NCBI GenBank assembly: GCA_031258895.1
Contig: JAIRMF010000020.1
Coordinates: 1 to 9,927, forward strand
From: Dysgonamonadaceae bacterium
GTDB taxonomy: Bacteria > Bacteroidota > Bacteroidia > Bacteroidales > Azobacteroidaceae
Direction of reading: 5' to 3'
Length of the DNA stretch: 9,927 nucleotides
Position numbers and translations under genes: made by a program. This document shows, piece by piece, positions 1 to 6,471 of this stretch (position 1 is the first letter of the stretch; each line of letters opens with the position of its first letter). The notes under the pieces were generated by a model, which was given only the letters and a program-made list of their open reading frames with translations, made no database searches and was not told the DNA's origin.

Positions 1-653
1 CTGTTGAGATGGTTAACTGGTATGGTGCTATTACTTATTGTAATAAATTAAGTCTTCTTGAGGACAGAGAACTATGTTATTCAGTAAAAGATGCGTCTGA
101 GAACGAAATAGACTGGGCAGGTTCAGTTACTATTCCCACAAACCGCAATGACAATTGGGATGCTGCCTTCTGCGATTCCACTAAGAATGGTTACCGTCTT
201 CCTTATGAGGCCGAGTGGGAATATGCTGCTCGCGGTGGTCAGAAGAGCCAATCGAAAAATGGTAGCAGCTATGATTATGACTATGCCGGCGATACTGAGA
301 TTTGCAAGGTTGGCTGGTATAACGACAATGACAACAAAAATACCGAATGTGCCAACCCTGTTCGCAATACTTACGGCACTAAACCCGTAAAAACGAAAGA
401 CCCCAATGAGCTTGGCTTGTGTGATATGAGTGGAAATGTTTTTGAATGGTGTCAGGATTGGCACAGGTCTTCTTACCAGCAGAACGAACCTCACGGCCCG
501 TCCTACCGTCCCAGCTTGGATTCTTATCGCGTCTGCCGCGGCGGCTGCTGGTTCAGTGGCCTGGCGGGCTGCCGCGTCTCGTATCGCATCAGCAGCCACT
601 CGTACCTCCGAGACAACGATATCGGCTTCCGGGTTGCATGCAAAGGGGAATAA
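1..653 (+). CDS. FGE/SUMF1-domain (C-type-lectin fold) protein, 5' end outside window; probable DGR target
   Basis: The frame is open from base 1 and reads (P)VEMVNWYGAITYCN, the usual interior start of an FGE-sulfatase domain, so the ATG at base 9 is internal and the N-terminus lies to the left. Family hallmarks follow in order: GYRLPYEAEWEYAARGG (bases 189-239), LGLCDMSGNVFEWCQDW (from about 411) and the closing RGGxW...CRVxYR...DIGFRVAC block (537-641). This domain belongs to the SUMF1/EgtB/PvdO superfamily, which includes sulfatase-activating enzymes but also many non-catalytic binding proteins. I see no clear equivalent of the paired active-site cysteines of true FGE, so a ligand-binding role is more likely than catalysis (inference). 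The first ~480 bases are AT-rich with A/T-ending codons, whereas the last ~130 switch to GC-rich, C-ending codons. That fits a replaced or diversified C-terminal cassette. Cell location cannot be judged because the N-terminus is missing. Confidence 0.88.
   Translation, partial: VEMVNWYGAITYCNKLSLLEDRELCYSVKDASENEIDWAGSVTIPTNRNDNWDAAFCDSTKNGYRLPYEAEWEYAARGGQKSQSKNGSSYDYDYAGDTEICKVGWYNDNDNKNTECANPVRNTYGTKPVKTKDPNELGLCDMSGNVFEWCQDWHRSSYQQNEPHGPSYRPSLDSYRVCRGGCWFSGLAGCRVSYRISSHSYLRDNDIGFRVACKGE
525..632 (+). other. Candidate DGR variable region (VR) in the C-terminal lectin-fold motif
   Basis: In the block running from YRV to GFR, the positions that are usually Asn or Ser in FGE-type DGR targets (RGGSWNNN...CR..YRNNNN) read C, C, F, S, G, G, Y, I, S, S, H, Y, L. 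Almost all of these codons end in C or T (TGC, TTC, AGT, GGC, TAT, ATC, AGC, CAC, TAC, CTC). That is what adenine-directed mutagenesis of AAC/AAT/AGC template codons would leave. Between 527 and 582 there is a single adenine (555) in 56 bases. Scaffold residues (R, GG, W, CR, GFR) are kept. Families and mechanism are established for DGRs such as Treponema TvpA, whose variable domain has this fold; assignment here is inference, since no template repeat or reverse transcriptase is in the window. Confidence 0.6.
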
Positions 654-673
654 ATTCGGTTGACGCCGTCAAA

Positions 674-1744
674 TTACCGGATGATCTGTTTTATGGCCCC
701 CGTTTCGGGATAAAAATGTATCCTCACAGGAGCTTTCCTGTCCTCCAACAGAGAAGTCGCCAGAGTTTGCTTCCTGCCGAACTGAACTATCTGAAAAGTG
801 TTTTTGTAAAGCAGGTTAACGCCGAAATATACCTCCACAGAAGCTTTACCCGGGATGTTGTAAACAATGCCCGACGACTCCTTCTCCTTCTTCCTGGAAT
901 CGACGATCACCTCCGGCGCCTCTTCCTCCGCCCGCCTGATGTTGATGTAGACCGGACTACCGCTCAAATCATCCGCGTCAACTATCCCGTTGTATTTGGA
1001 AAAACGAAAAATAACCTCCTTCTCAACCTCAGTTTCAGGCTCAATCTCAAATTCAGCATCAAACGTCTCTGTCGTCGAAGTGCCGGTAAACAGCTCGGTT
1101 AACGCCCTCTCCTGAGATTCAAGCTCGGCAAGGACAATCCTCATACCCTCACCGTCACGGGGCGCATTGTCGGCGTTGCCGGTCAACAGGTCATTGCGGC
1201 TCTCCCGAAGTTCATAAATGCGTTTCGCGGCAATCTCCGCCATCTTCATCGTAGAGCCCGCACGGAAATATTCCTCCGCCAACACCGACCCGGCGCCGAC
1301 CGTCGATGTAATACCGGCCACAGCAGGAGTAACGGCTACTGTCGGCATTTCCGGAATATAATCGGCATTGATGGCGCAGATCAAGCCCTCTTCGGTGAGG
1401 CAAACAAAAGGTGCGGTAGTCTTTGACTTAAATTCAATAAGATAACCTTCCCGCTTGTCCGCAACCCCGGAACTCCTGACTTTTATTCCGTTCAAATTGC
1501 AGATAATGCCGTCCTCCATTATAACCGATTGCGGATCAAGCCGGAGAAAACGCTCGGCATATCTGGCGTAAATACCGGATTTCCTGACCGTGCGGCTGCA
1601 ATTCGCCTCCAAAATAAGTACGGTCTTAGGTAAAAAATAACCCACTCCGTAGTTCGTGCTTTTGGTGGCGCTCATCTTGATGACATTGGTTTGCGAGTGA
1701 ATCCCCAATGAAATCAATAAAAATAAAAACAAATACCCCTTCAT
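674..1744 (-). CDS. Secreted DUF4831-like protein
   Basis: The product is 356 residues, counted from the ATG at 1744. An in-frame TTG at 1762 would overlap the upstream stop codon and put a polar stretch before the signal peptide, so the ATG is preferred. The N-terminus MKGYLFLFLLISLGIHSQ is a typical Sec signal peptide. YFLPKT (residues 36-41) followed by YAERFL (62-67) matches my recollection of DUF4831, a Bacteroidota-restricted family of unknown function. The rest is acidic in the middle and mixed alpha/beta, with no recognisable catalytic motif. It is the last gene of the leftward operon, 14 bases after the M16 peptidase, and it converges on the FGE-like gene with only 20 bases between stop codons. 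Export to the periplasm or envelope is likely. Function is unknown. Confidence 0.8.
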   Translation of the reverse strand: MKGYLFLFLLISLGIHSQTNVIKMSATKSTNYGVGYFLPKTVLILEANCSRTVRKSGIYARYAERFLRLDPQSVIMEDGIICNLNGIKVRSSGVADKREGYLIEFKSKTTAPFVCLTEEGLICAINADYIPEMPTVAVTPAVAGITSTVGAGSVLAEEYFRAGSTMKMAEIAAKRIYELRESRNDLLTGNADNAPRDGEGMRIVLAELESQERALTELFTGTSTTETFDAEFEIEPETEVEKEVIFRFSKYNGIVDADDLSGSPVYINIRRAEEEAPEVIVDSRKKEKESSGIVYNIPGKASVEVYFGVNLLYKNTFQIVQFGRKQTLATSLLEDRKAPVRIHFYPETGAIKQIIR

Positions 1745-1758
1745 ACAACTGTAAAATT

Positions 1759-2982
1759 TCAATGATAACAGAGAGAAAACAATTCCTCCTCTTCCAAAAA
1801 TTCATTGGCCGCGCCGAGAAGATCTTCCGCCTTCACAAGATCTATTTTCCGGTATGTCTCCTCAAGACTCTCACAACCGTTAAACCTTAAAAAACGCTTG
1901 CCTACGCCAAGCGCAAAGTTCTCGTGCTGGTCAGCTGAAATGCCCAACTGCCCCTTAAATTGCCTGACGGCAGCAGAAAATTGTGTGGCAGTCAGTCTGT
2001 TTTCCCGTAACTTCTTTAATTCGCGGCAAACCAATTCAAAGCATCTCTCACGATCCTTATGCCCGCAACCCAAATAAACGGTGAAAATACCGCAATCACT
2101 GTAAAAATTCAATCCCGATTCGACAGCGTAAACCAAACCCCGCTTTTCCCGCAATTCAACATTAAGACGGCTGTTCATGCCGGGTCCGCCGAGAATATTA
2201 TTCAACAGTTGGAGTGCAATCCGTTTCCCGTCAAAGGCGGAACAAACTCTTTTCCCCGTAATCATGTGGCTTTGGTGCAGATCTTTGTCAACAGAAAGGC
2301 TACGGGCCGGAATGTCTTTGGGAATCTCCCGTCTGTAATCGGTATTCCCGTGCCTGTCCTCAACCGTCATGTATTTATCAACCAATCGCCTTAACTTGTT
2401 TTCAGAGAAATTGCCACTCAAAAAAAACGCCATCCTGCCGGGATGATAAAACCTTTCGGAAAACGAACGGCAGGAATCGGAAGTGAAACCGCGAAGACTG
2501 TTTGTGTCACCCAAAATATTGTGCCCTAATTCGCTGTTCTCAAAAAGAAGATTTTCAAATTCGTCAAAAATCAAGTCTGAAGGCGTGTCCTCATACATAT
2601 TGATTTCATCGATCACGACTTCGCGTTCTTTCTCTATTTCCGACGCCGGAAACTGCGAATGAAAAACGAGATCGGACAACAACTCAACAGCCCGTTCCGT
2701 ATCCTCCGAAAGACAAACGGCGTACAGAAAAGTCTCTTCCTTGTTTGTATATGCGTTCAACTCGCCGCCTACGGCCTCCATTCGGTTCAGTATATGCCAT
2801 GCTTTTCGTTTGCGAGTTCCCTTAAAAAGATTGTGTTCGACGAAATGTGCGAGTCCGTGCTCTGTTGTCTGTTCGTCTCTTGCACCGGCGTCAACTGCAA
2901 ATCCGGAGTAAGTTACCGGATTTTTGGAAGGCAAATAAATAATTCGTAGTCCGTTGGACAGAGAGAATGAAGAATAATGCAT
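1759..2982 (-). CDS. M16-family zinc metallopeptidase (single-unit, processing-peptidase type)
   Basis: The 407-residue protein has the inverted zinc motif HFVEH at residues 46-50, in which the two histidines bind zinc and E49 is the catalytic base. The third ligand is probably E126 in EREVVIDEI. The second half carries the partner-domain signature NILGGPGMNSRLNVELREKR with R281 and Y285 (RGLVY), which in M16 enzymes bind the substrate C-terminal side. The length suits the bacterial ~45 kDa class that dimerises like mitochondrial processing peptidase, rather than double-length pitrilysin. All catalytic residues are present, so it should be active; substrates cannot be predicted. There is no signal peptide, so it is probably cytoplasmic. 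The usual Met after the zinc motif (HxLEHM) is Asn51 here. The start ATG lies 6 bases after the glmM stop, which indicates translation from the same transcript. Confidence 0.93.
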   Translation of the reverse strand: MHYSSFSLSNGLRIIYLPSKNPVTYSGFAVDAGARDEQTTEHGLAHFVEHNLFKGTRKRKAWHILNRMEAVGGELNAYTNKEETFLYAVCLSEDTERAVELLSDLVFHSQFPASEIEKEREVVIDEINMYEDTPSDLIFDEFENLLFENSELGHNILGDTNSLRGFTSDSCRSFSERFYHPGRMAFFLSGNFSENKLRRLVDKYMTVEDRHGNTDYRREIPKDIPARSLSVDKDLHQSHMITGKRVCSAFDGKRIALQLLNNILGGPGMNSRLNVELREKRGLVYAVESGLNFYSDCGIFTVYLGCGHKDRERCFELVCRELKKLRENRLTATQFSAAVRQFKGQLGISADQHENFALGVGKRFLRFNGCESLEETYRKIDLVKAEDLLGAANEFLEEEELFSLCYH

Positions 2983-2988
2983 GAATGG

Positions 2989-4359
2989 TTAAATAACAGC
3001 CTTTACTTCGAGCGCCAATGCTTCGGCGTCTTCCATTGTTGGCGCTTCGGTGTATATACGGATAATGGGTTCGGTATTCGACTTTCGTAAATGAACCCAC
3101 CGGTCGGGAAAATCCACCTTTACGCCATCCGTATCATTTATCGGATACGCCGCATAATGCTTTTTGATAGACGCGAGTATAGCGTCGATATCGGTTCCCT
3201 TAGAAAGTTCGATTTTTTGTTTGGCCATGAAATAATTAGGATAGCCGGCACGAAGTTCGCTTACGGTTTTTCCCGATTTAGCCATCTGACTCAAGAATAA
3301 CGCAATCCCGACAAGTGCGTCCCGTCCGTAGTGTGATTCGGGGTAAATCACGCCTCCGTTACCTTCACCTCCTATGACCGCACCGGTTGCTTTCATCTTT
3401 TCCACGACATTGACTTCGCCGACAGCGGCTGCCGTATATTTGCCGCCATATCTTGCCGTGACGTCATTTAGCGCACGGGTTGAACTGAGATTTGAGACGG
3501 TATTTCCTGCGGTATGCTGCAACACATAGTCCGCAAGTGAGACAAGCGTATATTCCTCTCCGAACATTTCTCCGCGTTCCGTGATTATCGCCAGACGGTC
3601 AACATCAGGGTCGACGGCGAAACCGGCGTCCGCCTTTTCCGATTTTACTATCGAGGCAATATCTGTCAGGTGTTGCGGAAGCGGTTCGGGATTATGTGCA
3701 AAAACACCTGTCGGTTCGGCGTTCAGCGGAATGATACGTTTCACTCCCAAAGCTTCCAGCAATGCAGGTACGGCAATCCCCCCGACAGAGTTTACGGCGT
3801 CGAAAGCAATTGTAAAGCCGGCGTTCTTAATTGCCTCGACGTCAGCAAGCTTCAATGCCAGGACATGGTCAATATGTTTCTTTGTGAAAGAATAATCGGT
3901 CGTCACTTTTCCGATGCTATTGATTTCCGAAAAGGTAAAATTATCTGCTTCCGCAATCTTGATGATTTCGGCGCCTTCTTCGGCGTTTGGGAATTCTCCG
4001 TTTTCATTCAACAGTTTCAGTGCGTTCCAGTTTTCCGGGTTATGCGAAGCGGTAATGATGATACCGCCTGCCGCATGTTCGGACACGACGGCGAGTTCGG
4101 TTGTCGGTGTGGTTGCAAGTCCGACGTCTATGACGTCCAAACCCATTCCGGTAAGTGTTCCGACCACTATGTCGCGCACTGTTGTACCCGACAGGCGAGC
4201 ATCGCGACCTACTACAACGGTTCGTTTTGCGGGATTTTTTTTGTTGATAAAGCTTGCGAAAGCGGCGGTAAATCTCACTATGTCCGGAGGGGTCAGGTTT
4301 TCGTACGGTCGTCCTCCGATTGTACCGCGTATTCCAGATATTGATTTAATTAACGGCAT
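2989..4359 (-). CDS. glmM: Phosphoglucosamine mutase (alpha-D-phosphohexomutase family)
   Basis: The 456-residue protein has all four active-site elements of the phosphohexomutase superfamily: the phosphoserine loop TASHNP (S105), the Mg2+ loop DPDVDRL (D250, D252, D254), the sugar-binding loop GEGNGG (331-336) and the phosphate-binding loop RKSNTEPIIR (425-434). It opens with SISGIRGTIGG, the form seen in Bacteroidota enzymes annotated as GlmM. The expected reaction is glucosamine-6-phosphate to glucosamine-1-phosphate, the step before UDP-GlcNAc in peptidoglycan and lipopolysaccharide synthesis, in the cytoplasm. A phosphomannomutase or phosphoglucomutase activity cannot be excluded from sequence alone. 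It is the second gene of the leftward operon, 12 bases after the lipoprotein gene and 6 bases before the M16 peptidase gene. The envelope-related neighbours agree with GlmM. Confidence 0.9.
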   Translation of the reverse strand: MPLIKSISGIRGTIGGRPYENLTPPDIVRFTAAFASFINKKNPAKRTVVVGRDARLSGTTVRDIVVGTLTGMGLDVIDVGLATTPTTELAVVSEHAAGGIIITASHNPENWNALKLLNENGEFPNAEEGAEIIKIAEADNFTFSEINSIGKVTTDYSFTKKHIDHVLALKLADVEAIKNAGFTIAFDAVNSVGGIAVPALLEALGVKRIIPLNAEPTGVFAHNPEPLPQHLTDIASIVKSEKADAGFAVDPDVDRLAIITERGEMFGEEYTLVSLADYVLQHTAGNTVSNLSSTRALNDVTARYGGKYTAAAVGEVNVVEKMKATGAVIGGEGNGGVIYPESHYGRDALVGIALFLSQMAKSGKTVSELRAGYPNYFMAKQKIELSKGTDIDAILASIKKHYAAYPINDTDGVKVDFPDRWVHLRKSNTEPIIRIYTEAPTMEDAEALALEVKAVI

Positions 4360-4371
4360 GATGTTGAGGAA

Positions 4372-4920
4372 TTATTTTTGTGCGGCGTCGACACTTGTAT
4401 ATGTCACAGCCTTGTAGAAGACGGGGATAATGGAAGAGCGGTTCGACGAGGTTCCGTAATTGGACGGTACGATCATATCGACTGTTGAGTGTTCGCCTAC
4501 GTATTTGAGCGGGATAGCCCATGCGGTACAAAAATCATCGCTGTATGTGCTTGAAGATCCGTAAGTAAAGGAGAACGGATAGACGGACTCCATTGAATAT
4601 ATGCTTGTGTCCGATATCGCTATGTAATGCGCCGACTTCACCCTGACAGTTACCACTTTATATATCTCTGCCATTTTGCTGATATTGAAGCTGTCCACGC
4701 GGAGATATACTCCTTCCGAAGTTTTGAAATACTGTTTTTCTTCAAATTTTCCATCATCTGGAAAGCTGTTTATTATTTCCAGCCTGTTGTTGGCGATATA
4801 CCTGTCTATGGCTTTTTTTTCTTCCTGGATAAGTTCTTGCAGTGATTTTTCGTTTTTGCATCCTGACGGTAATATCAGCCCTGCCACTGTTAGGGAAACA
4901 AAGAACAAGATTTTATTCAT
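4372..4920 (-). CDS. DUF4827-like lipoprotein (FKBP-like fold suspected)
   Basis: The 182-residue product begins with a short basic, hydrophobic leader ending in LILPSGC, so Cys21 is the probable lipidation site. The lipobox is slightly off consensus, with Pro at -3 and Leu at -4. An alpha-helical charged stretch follows (SLQELIQEEKKAIDRYIANN), then GVYLRV, WAIPLKYV, VDMIVPSNYG and IIPVFYKAVTY. This order resembles DUF4827, a Bacteroidota lipoprotein family with similarity to FKBP-type peptidyl-prolyl isomerases as I recall it. The sequence is too diverged to claim isomerase activity. It is the first gene of the leftward operon, directly downstream of a TACTTTTG promoter element, and 12 bases upstream of glmM. 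It is probably anchored in an envelope membrane and may help fold or stabilise exported proteins (inference). Confidence 0.78.
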   Translation of the reverse strand: MNKILFFVSLTVAGLILPSGCKNEKSLQELIQEEKKAIDRYIANNRLEIINSFPDDGKFEEKQYFKTSEGVYLRVDSFNISKMAEIYKVVTVRVKSAHYIAISDTSIYSMESVYPFSFTYGSSSTYSDDFCTAWAIPLKYVGEHSTVDMIVPSNYGTSSNRSSIIPVFYKAVTYTSVDAAQK

Positions 4921-4945
4921 AATTTTTTTCTATTCGAAATTTCCA

Positions 4946-4953
4946 CAAAAGTA
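4946..4953 (-). promoter_or_regulatory. Bacteroidota -7 promoter element for the leftward operon
   Basis: On the minus strand the bases read TACTTTTG, matching the Bacteroidota TAnnTTTG -7 box. It lies 25 bases upstream of the lipoprotein ATG, giving an expected 5' leader of roughly 20 bases. No good TTTG -33 box is visible at the normal 19-21 base spacing, so strength is uncertain. It would drive lipoprotein-glmM-M16-DUF4831. Confidence 0.55.
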
Positions 4954-4998
4954 ACATTTTTATTCCATCCATAGAAATAATATAAAATCAAAATGCAC

Positions 4999-5006
4999 TA
5001 TCTTTG
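4999..5006 (+). promoter_or_regulatory. Bacteroidota -7 promoter element for the IMPACT-family gene
   Basis: TATCTTTG followed by CA is a strong match to the Bacteroidota TAnnTTTG(C) -7 box. It sits 29 bases before the chosen ATG at 5036, which predicts a leader of about 20-25 bases. It places the TTG at 5018 almost at the transcription start, which argues against TTG as the translation start. A -33 element is not evident. Confidence 0.6.
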
Positions 5007-5035
5007 CATCCGAATTCTTGCAAGATAGCGGTTTT

Positions 5036-5632
5036 ATGGAGGACAATTACATGACGATAGCCGGTGCATCGGAAGGGTATTACAGTGAACGCCGCAGCCG
5101 GTTTATTTCTTTTGCTTTTCCGGTTCAGACGCCTGAGGAGGCGAAAGAGAGAATTGACGCTCTTGGCAAGCGATATCACGATGCGCGTCATTTATGCTGG
5201 GCTTTCATGCTTGGTGCAGGTCGTACGCAGTTTCGCGTGAGCGACGATGGAGAACCTTCTTCTACGGCCGGCAAACCTATTCTCGGCGCTATCAATACTC
5301 ACAATCTGACCAATATTTTAGTTGCTGTTGTCAGGTATTTCGGCGGGGTTAAATTAGGTCCGAGCGGTCTGATTACCGCCTATCGCGCTGCTGCGATTGA
5401 CGCCATCGAGAAGGCGGAAATTGTGTTGAGGACTGTTGATGAGGAATTTACCGTCACCTTGGAATACAGTTCCTTGGACACGGTGATGAAGATTGTTAAG
5501 GAGGAGAATCCTCGCATCCTGTCCCGTGTGCTTGAGGCCGAATGTAGGTTTCGTATCGGGATAAGGCGGAGCAGGGCGCAGGAATTGAAAGATAGACTGT
5601 TGAGAGTGAGGACGGTTAAAATTTTTCCCTGA
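5036..5632 (+). CDS. IMPACT/YigZ-family protein
   Basis: The product is 198 residues from the ATG at 5036. An upstream in-frame TTG at 5018 is rejected because it falls next to the predicted transcription start. The UPF0029/IMPACT N-terminal domain is clear: SRFISFAFPV (21-30), HLCWAF (52-57), RVSDDGEPSSTAGKPIL (67-83) and VRYFGGVKLGPSGL (99-112). A DUF1949-type C-terminal domain follows (about 130-198). Length and two-domain layout match E. coli YigZ (~205 residues). Eukaryotic IMPACT regulates GCN2 during translation control; the bacterial role is not settled, although ribosome- or nucleic-acid-related functions have been suggested. The protein is cytoplasmic. It is co-oriented with pyrK 44 bases downstream, but a separate promoter element precedes pyrK, so the two may be transcribed independently. 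Confidence 0.93.
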   Translation: MEDNYMTIAGASEGYYSERRSRFISFAFPVQTPEEAKERIDALGKRYHDARHLCWAFMLGAGRTQFRVSDDGEPSSTAGKPILGAINTHNLTNILVAVVRYFGGVKLGPSGLITAYRAAAIDAIEKAEIVLRTVDEEFTVTLEYSSLDTVMKIVKEENPRILSRVLEAECRFRIGIRRSRAQELKDRLLRVRTVKIFP

Positions 5633-5655
5633 CTTACGGTGCCGTATTTTTTACT

Positions 5656-5663
5656 TAATTTTG
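5656..5663 (+). promoter_or_regulatory. Bacteroidota -7 promoter element for pyrKD
   Basis: TAATTTTG followed by CA matches TAnnTTTG and lies 13 bases upstream of the pyrK ATG. Transcription would begin about 7 bases downstream, giving an almost leaderless pyrK mRNA. A purine stretch (AAAGGA) directly abuts the start codon, too close to act as a normal Shine-Dalgarno site. No attenuator or pyrimidine-responsive leader fits in this space. Confidence 0.5.
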
Positions 5664-5676
5664 CATCAAAAAAGGA

Positions 5677-6471
5677 ATGAAAAGATATATTTCAGACTGG
5701 AACGTTCTTCAGACCACCCGCAAGAGGGACGTCTGCCTGCTTCGGCTGGGACTTGGAGAGGAGGAGGGGAAAGCGTTTCCCGATGTTCTTCCAGGGCAAT
5801 TTGTGCAGGTAAGGGTTGATAATTCGCCGTCAACGTATCTTCGTCGTCCGATTTCCATCCATTACACGATACAGGAGGAGCGTGAGATTTGGCTTTTGGT
5901 GAGGATTGCGGGAGAAGGCACTAAGACTATCGCGGAAACAAAGGCGGGCGGAAAACTTAACCTTATTTACCCGCTTGGTAACGGTTTTTCGATGCCCGAA
6001 AACAACGTTGAACAACAAAAACTTTTGCTTGTTGGTGGGGGAGTAGGGGCCGCTCCGTTGCTTTTTCTGGGAAAGCGGCTGAAGGAATCGGGGTACGTTC
6101 CCGACTTTTTGCTTGGGGGATATTCTATGGAAAATTTTTTCGATAACAGTCAGTTTGAGGCAATCGGAAGGCTGTTTCTTACGACCGAAGACGGGTCGGG
6201 CGGGACAAAAGGTTTCGTGACCGATCATCCTGTTTTGTACGAGGAGAAGTATGACTTCATTTATGCCTGCGGGCCGTTGCCGATGATGAAATCTGTTGCA
6301 CGGTACGCGTTTGCAAGGCATATCCGGTGCGAGGTTTCTCTCGAAAATACGATGGCCTGTGGCATAGGCGCGTGTCTGTGTTGCGTGGAGAAGACGGGTC
6401 GTGGCAACGTCCGCACCTGTATTGAAGGGCCTGTGTTTAATATTGTTGATTTGGAATCATGGCAAAATTAG
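5677..6471 (+). CDS. pyrK: Dihydroorotate dehydrogenase B, electron-transfer subunit
   Basis: The 264-residue protein is a ferredoxin-reductase-type flavoprotein. RRPIS (56-60) is the FAD-binding strand motif, GGGVGAAPL (120-128) the NAD-binding glycine loop and CGPLPMM (198-204) the typical NAD-domain C-terminal motif. The [2Fe-2S] site of PyrK follows as ACGIGACLCC...RTC, with likely ligands C228, C233, C236 and C248. C235 is an additional cysteine where a small residue such as Gly is common. With PyrD it forms the DHOD 1B complex, passing electrons from dihydroorotate via FMN, the iron-sulfur cluster and FAD to NAD+ in UMP synthesis, in the cytoplasm. Its stop codon lies inside the beginning of pyrD (13-base overlap), so translation is probably coupled. 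Length is normal for the family. Confidence 0.95.
   Translation: MKRYISDWNVLQTTRKRDVCLLRLGLGEEEGKAFPDVLPGQFVQVRVDNSPSTYLRRPISIHYTIQEEREIWLLVRIAGEGTKTIAETKAGGKLNLIYPLGNGFSMPENNVEQQKLLLVGGGVGAAPLLFLGKRLKESGYVPDFLLGGYSMENFFDNSQFEAIGRLFLTTEDGSGGTKGFVTDHPVLYEEKYDFIYACGPLPMMKSVARYAFARHIRCEVSLENTMACGIGACLCCVEKTGRGNVRTCIEGPVFNIVDLESWQN

Noticed and set aside
123..599. Alanine/isoleucine-rich 158-codon minus-strand frame opposite the FGE-like gene
   Set aside because: Low-complexity shadow of the real gene. The opposite strand has strong family motifs throughout.
660..672. Small inverted repeat TTGAC-GCC-GTCAA between the FGE-like and DUF4831-like genes
   Set aside because: Only 5-base arms with no T-run. 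It is too weak to call a terminator or the hairpin that follows some DGR variable regions, although its position just after the candidate variable region was considered.
446..1102. 218-codon plus-strand open frame running from the FGE-like gene into the DUF4831-like gene
   Set aside because: It is out of frame with the well-supported FGE motifs and antisense to the secreted protein. Its Arg/Leu-rich translation matches nothing and reflects GC-rich shadow coding.
1745..1762. TTG start for the DUF4831-like gene
   Set aside because: It overlaps the M16 stop codon and adds a polar segment before the signal peptide. The ATG at 1744 gives a clean leader.
3670..4344. Cysteine-rich 224-codon plus-strand frame opposite glmM
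   Set aside because: Shadow of glmM, whose active-site loops are all on the minus strand. The cysteine content comes from reverse-complemented common codons.
5018..5035. TTG start for the IMPACT-family gene
   Set aside because: It lies about 12 bases after the -7 box, at or next to the expected transcription start. The ATG at 5036 is better placed.
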